Shown here in pieces: positions 1 to 6,073 of a DNA stretch of 10,315 bases. How positions within the stretch are numbered: the first letter of the stretch is position 1; each line of letters begins with the position of its first letter. The notes under the pieces are model-generated. The model saw only the letters and a program-made list of their open reading frames with translations. It was not told the DNA's origin and did no database searches. This DNA comes from an uncultured Christensenellaceae bacterium (GTDB taxonomy: Bacteria > Bacillota > Clostridia > Christensenellales > MGBC116941): NCBI GenBank assembly GCA_910585035.1, contig CAJUEF010000009.1:27908-38222 (forward strand), given 5' to 3'. Made by a program: the position numbers and the translations under genes.

Positions 1-197
1 TAATCAAGCGCTTCAAGCGCTATTTTTGTTCCCATTTTAAAACCTTTCACAAAATTATCACATGTAGAGAAAGAGTCAACAGCGCTCCATGCATCTGAAT
101 ATTTTATAAACAAATTAACATTTATGGCTATAGCCTTAATTAAATAGTTTATAACCTTATTATATAAGCCTATAGCACTGTTTATCAGCATATTCAT
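1..197 (-). CDS. Partial small protein of unknown function, cut by the left edge
   Basis: An uninterrupted minus-strand frame runs from an ATG at 197 off the left edge, giving at least 65 codons. The frame is closed upstream by a TGA at 239. The product begins MNMLINSAIGLYNKV and, where the window cuts it, reads DNFVKGFKMGTKIALEALD. Codon choice looks coding, with few rare codons. No good Shine-Dalgarno site precedes the ATG, so the start is uncertain, and a second ATG lies two codons further in. I do not recognise the protein with certainty. The NFVKGFKMG stretch faintly resembles the C-terminal part of short Bacillota proteins of the DUF6809 type, but this is from memory. It could also be a gene remnant. 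The gene would be divergent from the small XRE regulator at 273. Confidence 0.4.
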   Translation of the reverse strand, partial: MNMLINSAIGLYNKVINYLIKAIAINVNLFIKYSDAWSAVDSFSTCDNFVKGFKMGTKIALEALD

Positions 198-207
198 CTT
201 AAATTTA

Positions 208-236
208 TTGAAATTTTTTAATTTTTCTTTTAAAAT
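208..236 (+). promoter_or_regulatory. Sigma-A-type promoter of the small XRE regulator
   Basis: A -35 element TTGAAA (208-213) and a -10 element TAAAAT (231-236) are separated by exactly 17 bp. Each matches the housekeeping consensus at five of six positions. Transcription would start near 243, leaving a short 5' leader of about 30 bases before the ATG at 273. Confidence 0.6.
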
Positions 237-246
237 TCATTTTAAA
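229..246. repeat. AT-only palindrome over the -10 element, possible operator
   Basis: TTTAAAAT and ATTTTAAA form a perfect 8-2-8 inverted repeat around a TC centre. It covers the -10 hexamer and the expected start point of the XRE gene's promoter, where an autorepressor would bind. The low sequence complexity makes a chance palindrome quite possible. Confidence 0.35.
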
Positions 247-272
247 GAATAAAAATAGCGAGGATATTTTAA

Positions 273-494
273 ATGCTTAAATGCAATATAACACATCTAA
301 TGATAGACAATGAAATTAAAAGCGTATTTGAATTAATGAAAATTACAGGTTTAAGCAGAGAAACTGTGAACAAACTTTTTAAGATTAAAGATATAGAAAC
401 AATTAAATTTGAAAGCATTATGCGGGTTTGTAATTCCCTCCATTGCAAGCTATCAGACTTAATCGAATATATCCCCGATGATATTGATAATTAA
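273..494 (+). CDS. Small XRE/Cro-type helix-turn-helix regulator
   Basis: This 73-residue protein is almost entirely one Cro/C1-type DNA-binding domain. The helix-turn-helix lies around residues 16-38 (VFELMKITGLSRETVNKLFK). The end, CKLSDLIEYIPDD, is typical of the small single-domain XRE regulators common in Clostridia. It probably acts as a dimeric transcription regulator in the cytoplasm; there is no effector or dimerisation domain besides the HTH. The start is supported by GAGGA at 260-264, eight bases before the ATG. The gene is monocistronic, with its own promoter (208-236) and terminator (494-523). The targets are unknown; the palindrome over its own -10 element would fit autoregulation. 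The family is clear, the biological role is not. Confidence 0.85.
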   Translation: MLKCNITHLMIDNEIKSVFELMKITGLSRETVNKLFKIKDIETIKFESIMRVCNSLHCKLSDLIEYIPDDIDN

Positions 495-523
495 AAAATC
501 CCATTTATATAAATGGGATTTTT
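494..523 (+). terminator. Rho-independent terminator of the XRE gene
   Basis: A 30-base perfect palindrome (AAAAATCCCATTTAT and its complement) overlaps the last base of the TAA stop and ends in a run of five T. Because it is symmetric with A and T runs at both ends, it could also stop transcripts arriving from tsaD on the minus strand. Confidence 0.85.
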
Positions 524-566
524 GTTTAACAAAAACATCATCTGCCGTATAAGGTTTTTTCTTTTG

Positions 567-599
567 GTACTTTTCTTTTTTCCTAAAAAAGAAAAGTAC
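567..599. repeat. Perfect 15-bp-stem hairpin downstream of tsaD
   Basis: GTACTTTTCTTTTTT and its exact reverse complement flank a three-base CCT loop, 14 bases past the tsaD stop. On the minus strand the hairpin is followed by an A-rich, not T-rich, sequence, so it is not a standard terminator. It resembles the hairpins at 9958-9987 and in the tandem array at the right end. It may be a dispersed intergenic repeat, or it may protect the 3' end of the operon mRNA. Confidence 0.65.
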
Positions 600-613
600 A
601 TCAAAAAATCTTC

Positions 614-1621
614 CTAACACAGTTTCAATGCAGGCTGGGCATTTAAGTCAAGACCTGCAGTTTTGCCTTCAATAAAATGATAGTAAGCCGCGCTGCCAAT
701 CATAGCCGCGTTATCTGTGCACCATTTTTTATCAGGCAAATAAAGCTTAATACCGTTCTTTTTGCATTCTTTAACAAATCTGTCCCTAATCGCTCCATTG
801 CAGGATACTCCGCCGCATATGGCAAGCACAGGCAAATCACAGTAATTACATGCACGAATAGCGTTTTCGCTTAGCACATTGCACACGTTTTTCTGAAAGC
901 TGCTTGCAACATCCGCAGGATTATAGCTCTCCCCCGCCTGTTCCATATTGTGCAGCTTATTTATAACTGCGGTCTTTAAGCCTGAAAAGCTAAAATCAAA
1001 ATCTTTCTGACCCTTTAACGCCCGTGGAAATTCGTAAACAGGCTTTCCCTCCACTGCCAGCTTTTCCACGTTCGGTCCACCGGGATACTCCAGTCCAAGA
1101 CACCGTGCAACTTTATCAAACACTTCGCCAACAGCATCATCACGTGTTCTTCCTATAAGCTTGTAACTGGAATAGCCCTCAACTTTAACAATGTGAGAAT
1201 GTCCGCCGGAAATGATAAGGCAAATAAAAGGAGGCTTTAATTCCTCATGGGTTAAATAATTGGCGCAAACATGTCCCTCAATGTGGTTAACAGGCACAAG
1301 GGGCAGCCCTGCCGCCATGCTTATGGCTTTAGCGCAGGAAACTCCTGTAAGCAGCGCGCCAACCAAACCCGGTCCATAGGTCACGCCAACAGCGTCCATA
1401 TCCTCAAAACCCATGCCCGCCTGCTTTAACGCCTCTTTCAGACAGGGAATTATATATTCCACATGCTTACGGGAAGCAATTTCAGGAACAACTCCGCCGT
1501 ATTCCTTAAATATATCCATAGATGATAGCACAACCTGGGATATAACCTTTCTGCCATCCTCAACAACAGCAACGGCAGTTTCGTCACAGCTTGTCTCAAT
1601 CGCTAAAATTCTTTTTGCCAA
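614..1621 (-). CDS. tsaD: tRNA N6-adenosine threonylcarbamoyltransferase TsaD
   Basis: TsaD transfers the threonylcarbamoyl group from threonylcarbamoyl-AMP to A37 of tRNAs that read ANN codons, giving t6A. It works in the cytoplasm with TsaB and TsaE, neither of which is in this window. Visible features are the ASKHA-fold start KRILAIETSCDETAVA (residues 3-18), the metal-binding HIEGH (113-117), SGGHSH (138-143) and the C-terminal CTDNAAMIG segment with the metal-binding aspartate. The chosen start is a TTG at 1621, preceded by AGAGGGGG (1629-1636) with seven bases of spacing. It gives 335 residues, the usual length. A longer frame reaching an ATG at 1684 adds a cysteine- and arginine-rich leader that TsaD proteins lack. 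The start lies 26 bases inside the upstream membrane-protein gene, so translation is probably coupled. It is the last gene of the T-box operon. Confidence 0.96.
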   Translation of the reverse strand: MAKRILAIETSCDETAVAVVEDGRKVISQVVLSSMDIFKEYGGVVPEIASRKHVEYIIPCLKEALKQAGMGFEDMDAVGVTYGPGLVGALLTGVSCAKAISMAAGLPLVPVNHIEGHVCANYLTHEELKPPFICLIISGGHSHIVKVEGYSSYKLIGRTRDDAVGEVFDKVARCLGLEYPGGPNVEKLAVEGKPVYEFPRALKGQKDFDFSFSGLKTAVINKLHNMEQAGESYNPADVASSFQKNVCNVLSENAIRACNYCDLPVLAICGGVSCNGAIRDRFVKECKKNGIKLYLPDKKWCTDNAAMIGSAAYYHFIEGKTAGLDLNAQPALKLC

Positions 1622-2309
1622 ATCTTTTCCCCCTCTTTCCCGGCAGAAACATCCAACCCAGCAGCGAAAGCGCAAACAGCGCACCCAGTATCACAGCCAG
1701 TCTTTCAATTATCCGCCTTACTATCGCCGTGAAAAACTCCATGGAATAGAGAATAATAAGAGCGTCATCAGGCATCATAAGCCACAAGTCATTAGTAAAA
1801 GCCATTTTATGAAACGCAGTCCAAAATCCGCTGAAGTCTATCATATACCACATACCAACAAGAGCAATAATTCCAATCATGGAAAGCATAATCATAACGC
1901 ATCCTCTTGCCATAAACTTAAAACAGTAAAAACCGTTAATTGCAAAAAGGCATATAAAAGCCATCATACAAAATATTATACAAACATATTTTAAATTCGA
2001 GCAAAAGGTAAAAAGCTTCTGCACATCCTCCATATGAGTAATTTCACGCTCATTAAAAAGCTCCCGCCCTCCCGGCAGCTCTATTTGTAAATTATCTATA
2101 CCGCCTTTTATATATTGAACAACCCTGTCAATCACAGCTTTTACCTGGCTGTCATCCACAGGAATTTCCCTTTTAACAGCTTCTATATCAATATTTTCCA
2201 TGTGATAAGTCACGTCAAAGGAAACGCTTTCAACAACAAAGCATATAATGCAAAGGCACAAGGACAAAGCAAACAGGCCGGACAGCGCTTTAGAAATAAA
2301 ATATCTCAT
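1596..2309 (-). CDS. TIGR01906/DUF1461-type integral membrane protein
   Basis: A 237-residue membrane protein with a hydrophobic N-terminal segment (about 6-26), an extracytoplasmic region (about 27-105), and three further membrane segments near 106-126, 134-156 and 203-223. The tail is basic (PGKRGKRFGKK). FNEREITHMEDV (85-96), the FHKMAFTNDLW segment (166-176) and the following MMPDDALI match my recollection of the TIGR01906/DUF1461 family, whose function is unknown. The start ATG at 2309 is two bases after the stop of the preceding gene, with AAGGAT just upstream. The 3' end overlaps tsaD by 26 bases. Position alone suggests co-expression with cysE, cysS and tsaD; I see no sequence link to cysteine metabolism. 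Confidence 0.8.
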   Translation of the reverse strand: MRYFISKALSGLFALSLCLCIICFVVESVSFDVTYHMENIDIEAVKREIPVDDSQVKAVIDRVVQYIKGGIDNLQIELPGGRELFNEREITHMEDVQKLFTFCSNLKYVCIIFCMMAFICLFAINGFYCFKFMARGCVMIMLSMIGIIALVGMWYMIDFSGFWTAFHKMAFTNDLWLMMPDDALIILYSMEFFTAIVRRIIERLAVILGALFALSLLGWMFLPGKRGKRFGKKNFSD

Positions 2310-2311
2310 TT

Positions 2312-2608
2312 CTATATCCTTTTAGTGAGCGTCCGCATTTTGTATATAAGCACAGAAGCAAACACAATCACCAGCCCATAGCACAGGGCATAATAAAGAG
2401 GATTAGTATTAAGCAGCTCCATCCCTGCCCCGACACACAGCACAGGACCACTCACAACCAAAAACAGCGACATATATTTTGTAAACTGTTCTTTTTTTTC
2501 CTCGGCTATGTTGGAGTTATCATACATTTTGCCCTTTTTAACAATTCCTGAATATGTGAAGTATAGACCTATTAAAAGGTAAACCCCTGTTAGTATTTTG
2601 TTTAACAT
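2312..2608 (-). CDS. Small three-helix membrane protein of unknown function
   Basis: A 98-residue protein with three likely membrane segments (about 5-22, 46-64 and 70-89). A charged loop lies between the first two (KKGKMYDNSNIAEEKKEQFTK), and the tail is basic. I do not recognise a family. Its ATG shares one base with the TGA stop of cysS (TGATG), and I see no clear Shine-Dalgarno site, so translation probably depends on ribosomes finishing cysS. It ends two bases before the TIGR01906-type gene. The two membrane proteins are sandwiched between cysS and tsaD and may work together, but this is inference from spacing only. Confidence 0.75.
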   Translation of the reverse strand: MLNKILTGVYLLIGLYFTYSGIVKKGKMYDNSNIAEEKKEQFTKYMSLFLVVSGPVLCVGAGMELLNTNPLYYALCYGLVIVFASVLIYKMRTLTKRI

Positions 2609-3963
2609 CAGTCTTTAACCAGGCTGTAGCCGTCCCTTGTATCCTTAACGGTATAGCCCATCTCCTTTATTTTATCCCGTAACATATCGGCTTTGGTAAA
2701 ATCCTTGTCCTTTTTCGCCTGCACCCGCACCTCGCATAAATCAATTACTTCCTTTGGAACCTCATCTAGGCCAAGCACGCCGCAAAGCTCGCACAAGGTC
2801 TCTTTAGCTTCTTTCGCCCCGTCTCTTTTATCTGAAAAATGAGTATTTATCTCCCTCACCATTTCAAATATAGCGCCAAGAGCGTCAGCGGTGTTAAGGT
2901 CATCCTCCATCGCCTCTATAAAGCCCTCTCTTGTCTTTTCCAAAATTTGGCTGATTTCATCTCCTGCCTTTTCACTATCCTTTATTTCGCCTAGCATCTG
3001 ACAGCAGGTTTTAAGGCGTTCATAAGCAGACCTTGTTTGCATAAGCAGTTCTTTACTGAAATTAATAGGACTGCGGTAATGGGATGAAAGCATAAACAGC
3101 CTTACAACAGGAAGTTCAAATTCCTTAGAAATGTCCCTTACCGTAAAGAAATTACCAAGAGACTTGCTCATTTTTTCTCCATTAATATTTATGTATCCAT
3201 TGTGCATCCAGTATCTGACAAAAGGGTGTCCCGTTGCGCCTTCACTTTGCGCAATCTCGTTTTCATGGTGTGGAAATGTCAAATCGTGTCCGCCGCAGTG
3301 AATATCAATGGTTTCTCCAAGATATTTCATGCTCATTGCGCTGCATTCAATATGCCAGCCCGGTCTGCCCTTGCCCCAAGGACTGTCCCACGCAGGCTCC
3401 CCGGGCTTTTTCGCTTTCCAAAGTGCGAAATCCATAGGATTTTCCTTATCCTCGTCCACATCTATACGACTGCCCAAGTCAAGCTCGTCCAGCCTTTGCC
3501 CGGAAAGCTTGCCGTAATCGGCAAACCTCTCCACCCTGTAATATACATCTCCCTTTCTCTCATATGCGTGACCGTTATCTATGAGCTTTTCAATAATCTC
3601 TATAATCTCATTAATATTCTCCGTAGCCTTTGGATGCACTGACGCCCGCATAATATTAAGACCGTCCGCATCAATATAGTATTCTTTTATAAAACGCTCT
3701 CCAAGCTCTTTAACGGTTGTGCCTTCTTTATTTGCCCTGTTAATCATCTTATCATCTATATCAGTAAAGTTTTGTACAAAGGTAACGTCATAGCCTCTGA
3801 ACATTAAATATCTTCTAAGGGTGTCAAACACAATAAAGGGACGTGCGTTTCCAATATGGAAATAATCATAAACCGTCGGTCCGCAGCTATAGATTTTAAC
3901 TTTCTTATCCTCAATGGGAATAAATTGCTGTTTTTCTTTTGCCTCTGTATTAAATATTTTCAT
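2608..3963 (-). CDS. cysS: Cysteinyl-tRNA synthetase
   Basis: This class I aminoacyl-tRNA synthetase attaches cysteine to tRNA-Cys in the cytoplasm. Its 451 residues are slightly shorter than the E. coli enzyme. Visible features are the HIGH-type motif as HIGN (36-39), KMSKS (264-268) and the active-site zinc ligands expected from the E. coli enzyme: C27, C207 in WHIECSAM, H232 and E236 in PHHENE. The C-terminal helical tRNA-binding part ends in EMGYTVKDTRDGYSLV, as in other CysRS. The ATG at 3963 has GGAG nine bases upstream and lies inside the end of cysE (14-base overlap). It follows cysE under the T-box leader, a common Bacillota arrangement in which uncharged tRNA-Cys raises both cysteine synthesis and charging capacity. 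Confidence 0.97.
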   Translation of the reverse strand: MKIFNTEAKEKQQFIPIEDKKVKIYSCGPTVYDYFHIGNARPFIVFDTLRRYLMFRGYDVTFVQNFTDIDDKMINRANKEGTTVKELGERFIKEYYIDADGLNIMRASVHPKATENINEIIEIIEKLIDNGHAYERKGDVYYRVERFADYGKLSGQRLDELDLGSRIDVDEDKENPMDFALWKAKKPGEPAWDSPWGKGRPGWHIECSAMSMKYLGETIDIHCGGHDLTFPHHENEIAQSEGATGHPFVRYWMHNGYININGEKMSKSLGNFFTVRDISKEFELPVVRLFMLSSHYRSPINFSKELLMQTRSAYERLKTCCQMLGEIKDSEKAGDEISQILEKTREGFIEAMEDDLNTADALGAIFEMVREINTHFSDKRDGAKEAKETLCELCGVLGLDEVPKEVIDLCEVRVQAKKDKDFTKADMLRDKIKEMGYTVKDTRDGYSLVKD

Positions 3964-4747
3964 TTAATTCTTTCTCCTTTTTAAGTTTTTCTTCAAGTTC
4001 TTTTATTTTTGCCCAAAGAGCATTAATTTCAATCTGTACCGGATCGGGTATGGCAACCTGGTCTAAATCAACCTTGACTTTACCGTCCATGGGTTCAGGA
4101 TTTTTTTCGCAGGTTTCGCAGGTTTTATCCTCTCCGGTGGCCTCTGTGCAAATACCGGAATCAAGGCATTCATGAATTTTCTCAGGCTCGCATACAAATT
4201 CCAGTCTGCCGTCCTCTCCTACTCCCTTGCATTTATACCTTCTTACAACCTTTCCCGGTATACCGACAACCGTGCAGTTTGGCGGCACCTCCTTTAGCAC
4301 CACTGACCCTGCACCTATCTTAACATTATCTCCAACCTTAAATGGTCCGAGCACCTTTGCACCGCTGGATACCATAACGTTATTTCCAAGAGTGGGATGA
4401 CGCTTTCCAACGTCCTTTCCCGTGCCTCCAAGGGTAACTCCCTGGTAAAGAGTGCAGTCGTCGCCAATTTCCGTAGTCTCACCAATAACAACTCCCGTAC
4501 CGTGGTCTATAAAAAGACGCTTGCCAATAGTGGCCCCGGGATGTATTTCAATCCCCGTCCAAAACCTTGACCAGTTGGAATATATGCGGGCGAGAAATTT
4601 GCATCCGTGTCTCCACAGCCAGTTAGCGCGCCTGTGAGCACGCACCGCCTGGTATCCGGAATAGCAAAGCATAACCTCAATGGCGTTTCGCGCCGCCGGA
4701 TCTCTTTCCAGTATTACCCTTATATCCTCTCTCATAGTATTAAACAT
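3950..4747 (-). CDS. cysE: Serine O-acetyltransferase with cysteine-rich C-terminal insert
   Basis: It makes O-acetylserine from serine and acetyl-CoA, the first committed step of cysteine synthesis. The protein has 265 residues: a helical N-terminal part (to about 60) and a left-handed beta-helix of hexapeptide repeats (about 65-165). The repeat region carries IEIHPGATIG (66-75), DHGTGVVIGET (81-91, catalytic His82), QGVTLGGTGK (102-111) and KRHPTLG (115-121, His117). After the beta-helix comes an unusual stretch with C173, C186, C194, C200, C210 and C213, the last two as CETC. A charged coiled-coil-like tail follows (about 238-263). The start at 4747 has AGAGGAAG upstream. It is the first gene after the T-box. 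O-acetylserine sulfhydrylase is not in this window. The enzyme call is firm; a role for the cysteines is speculation. Confidence 0.95.
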   Translation of the reverse strand: MFNTMREDIRVILERDPAARNAIEVMLCYSGYQAVRAHRRANWLWRHGCKFLARIYSNWSRFWTGIEIHPGATIGKRLFIDHGTGVVIGETTEIGDDCTLYQGVTLGGTGKDVGKRHPTLGNNVMVSSGAKVLGPFKVGDNVKIGAGSVVLKEVPPNCTVVGIPGKVVRRYKCKGVGEDGRLEFVCEPEKIHECLDSGICTEATGEDKTCETCEKNPEPMDGKVKVDLDQVAIPDPVQIEINALWAKIKELEEKLKKEKELNENI

Positions 4748-4823
4748 ATATATATCTTCCTCTCTGTATTACTAATTAAAAAACACAATTTGGTTAATAG
4801 ACATTTTACAAGTATTTTTATAA

Positions 4824-4867
4824 AAATAAAAAAGCGTAAATCCCCTCTTTTCAGAGACGATTCACGC
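4824..4867 (-). terminator. T-box attenuator hairpin
   Basis: On the minus strand GCGTGAATCGTCTCT, a GAAA loop and AGAGGGGATTTACGC form a 15-position stem with a single G-G mismatch and two G-T wobbles, followed directly by six T and a T-rich tail (4824-4833). The 5' arm also supplies the 3' part of the antiterminator, so the two folds exclude each other. Confidence 0.92.
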
Positions 4868-5094
4868 CGCGTTTCCACTCTGATTGAAGCAAACAAAGTT
4901 TGCCTCCCCTCAAACAGCTTTTAACGGCGCCGCCCGTCCTTCCTTAACGCATAAAGCTTTTCCAAAAGGATGCCCGCCAAAACGCAAAGCAAATGCAAAA
5001 ACACATAAGGAGGTTCTCAGCAAGGTCCCCCATCTCTGTACAGCGTTTTAAAAACGCATCCGCCCTTTTTGACTTAACGCATGTATTTTATTAT
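4824..5094 (-). promoter_or_regulatory. Cysteine-type T-box riboswitch leader of cysE-cysS
   Basis: On the minus strand the leader has the T-box order of elements. A basal stem I helix GGATGC/GCATCC (5056-5061 with 4968-4973) is followed by AAAACGC/GCGTTTT (5043-5049 with 4979-4985). Next come a CAGAGA segment and an apical loop with GCTGAGAACC. On the 3' side a candidate specifier loop holds TGC at 4995-4997 (or 4989-4991), the cysteine codon. A stem III-like hairpin lies at 4889-4903 (GCAAAC, AAA loop). The T-box motif AGAGTGGAAACGCG is at 4868-4881, and the competing terminator is at 4834-4867. The bulge reads TGGA, which pairs with UCCA at the 3' end of a tRNA with U73, as in tRNA-Cys. 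Known T-box logic: uncharged tRNA stabilises the antiterminator and switches the operon on. The fold is by eye; the exact 5' end is approximate. Confidence 0.9.
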
Positions 5095-5100
5095 TTATAT

Positions 5101-5106
5101 ATTATA
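5101..5106 (-). promoter_or_regulatory. -10 element of the cysE operon promoter
   Basis: A perfect TATAAT on the minus strand lies just upstream of the T-box leader, predicting a start near 5094. At 17 bp spacing the -35 position reads CTGTTT (5124-5129), a weak match, so an activator or other contacts may be needed. The 16-bp palindrome at 5114-5129 covers this -35 and most of the spacer. Confidence 0.5.
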
Positions 5107-5108
5107 AT

Positions 5109-5134
5109 ACATCCTGTTTATATAAACAGAATGT
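5109..5134. repeat. 26-bp inverted repeat between the divergent cysE operon and the Fe-S gene
   Basis: CTGTTTATATAAACAG (5114-5129) is a perfect palindrome. It is extended by ACAT on the left and ATGT on the right with one mismatched pair between. It covers the -35 and spacer region of the cysE-operon promoter and precedes the AT-rich promoter region of the gene at 5188, so it is well placed as an operator. On the plus strand it is followed by six T (5134-5139), so an attenuator for the Fe-S gene is the alternative reading. Confidence 0.55.
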
Positions 5135-5187
5135 TTTTTATGTTATACTTTAGTATATAAAATTCAATTTCAAAAAGTGGTGTAATC

Positions 5188-6018
5188 ATGAATATTAAGA
5201 AATACTCATTGTCCATTTTCCTATGGGTGATTTTTGAAACCGTTGCAGTCACCCTTTGGCTCACTATGGATAACATATTCTACTTATTTAACTTCTCCTA
5301 CATAGGCTCTTGTATCGCTATTGGCACAGCTCTCTACTCCAATAAAATAAAATACGCCCGCCACATGGTTCAGCTTGCCGTTGGTCTTTATATGCTTTTA
5401 TACCTGGGCATTTTAAATCGGGAAAACATGCAAATAGAGGGCTTTTGGTACTACCTGTTTTTAGGAGTATTTGAAGCTGCCGTAATTCATTACGCTGTCG
5501 CCAAAATTTTCGGACCTCTATTTTTTGGCAGAGGCTGGTGCGGTTATGCCTGCTGGACAGTTATGGTGCTGGATTTACTGCCTTATAAAATGCCAGCGCA
5601 GCCAAGAAAGAAAATCGGTTATATAAGGTATATTATTTTTACAGCTTCCCTTTTATTTATCGGAGCCCTTTTCGTCTTTAATATACCAAATATGGAAAGA
5701 ATTATGTTTTGGAGCTTTATTGTCGGTAACGTCTTTTACTATATAGTCGGCATAACTTTAGCTTACGCATTTAAAGATAACCGTGCCTTTTGTAAATACA
5801 TCTGCCCTATAACCGTATTTTTAAAACCAATGAGCTATTTTTCCCTGCTCCGCATTAAAAACGATACGGATAAATGTATTTCCTGCGGTAAATGTAATAA
5901 AGTATGCCCAATGAATGTAGACGTTCCAAATAATTCCCGCAGCAAAGAAAACGGCACAGAGTGTATTCTATGTCTAAGCTGCATTGAAAATTGCCCGGTG
6001 AAGTCTTTACATCTATAA
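5188..6018 (+). CDS. NapH-like 4Fe-4S membrane protein
   Basis: A 276-residue polytopic membrane protein with a C-terminal ferredoxin domain. Hydrophobic segments lie near 8-26, 33-50, 61-76, 88-108, 148-165 and 172-193. GRGWCGYAC (C118, C122) and CKYICP (C202, C206) are the cysteine motifs found next to membrane helices in the NapH/NosR/CcoG-like group. The tail has two classical CxxCxxCxxxCP motifs (C230, C233, C236, C240 and C259, C262, C265, C269), expected to hold two [4Fe-4S] clusters on the cytoplasmic side. The likely role is electron transfer between a quinol or membrane donor and a redox partner, or a maturation role as in CcoG. No partner such as a molybdoenzyme or FMN protein is encoded nearby, so the pathway is open. 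The ATG at 5188 has only a weak AAGTGGTG ribosome site. The gene is monocistronic and ends at the hairpin at 6023. Confidence 0.85.
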   Translation: MNIKKYSLSIFLWVIFETVAVTLWLTMDNIFYLFNFSYIGSCIAIGTALYSNKIKYARHMVQLAVGLYMLLYLGILNRENMQIEGFWYYLFLGVFEAAVIHYAVAKIFGPLFFGRGWCGYACWTVMVLDLLPYKMPAQPRKKIGYIRYIIFTASLLFIGALFVFNIPNMERIMFWSFIVGNVFYYIVGITLAYAFKDNRAFCKYICPITVFLKPMSYFSLLRIKNDTDKCISCGKCNKVCPMNVDVPNNSRSKENGTECILCLSCIENCPVKSLHL

Positions 6019-6022
6019 AACA

Positions 6023-6058
6023 AAAAGTATTATTGACTGTTTAGTCAATAATACTTTT
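6023..6058. terminator. Bidirectional terminator between convergent genes
   Basis: AAAAGTATTATTGACT and its exact reverse complement flank a GTTT loop, giving a perfect 16-bp stem. The A run on one side and the T run on the other make it suitable to stop both the Fe-S gene (plus) and the glutamine synthetase gene (minus), whose stop lies 16 bases away. Confidence 0.9.
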
Positions 6059-6073
6059 CATTTACCTGTACAA

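Noticed and set aside
7..22. AAGCGCTT repeated near the left edge
   Set aside because: It falls in the partial minus-strand frame and encodes a repeated Ala-Leu pair (IALEALD), so it is explained by coding sequence.
1622..1684. Longer TsaD starting at an ATG at 1684
   Set aside because: The extra 21 residues are rich in Cys and Arg, overlap the preceding gene further, have no match to TsaD N termini, and the TTG at 1621 has a well-placed AGAGGGGG site.
3202..3642. Antisense open frame opposite cysS
   Set aside because: It is a by-product of cysS codon use; the opposite strand encodes the conserved catalytic part of the synthetase.
5069..5097. TTGACT at 5069 as the -35 of the Fe-S gene promoter
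   Set aside because: At 17 bp spacing the -10 position reads TATTTA, and the good plus-strand TATAAT at 5103 is 28 bp away, so no convincing pair exists; the plus-strand promoter stays unassigned.
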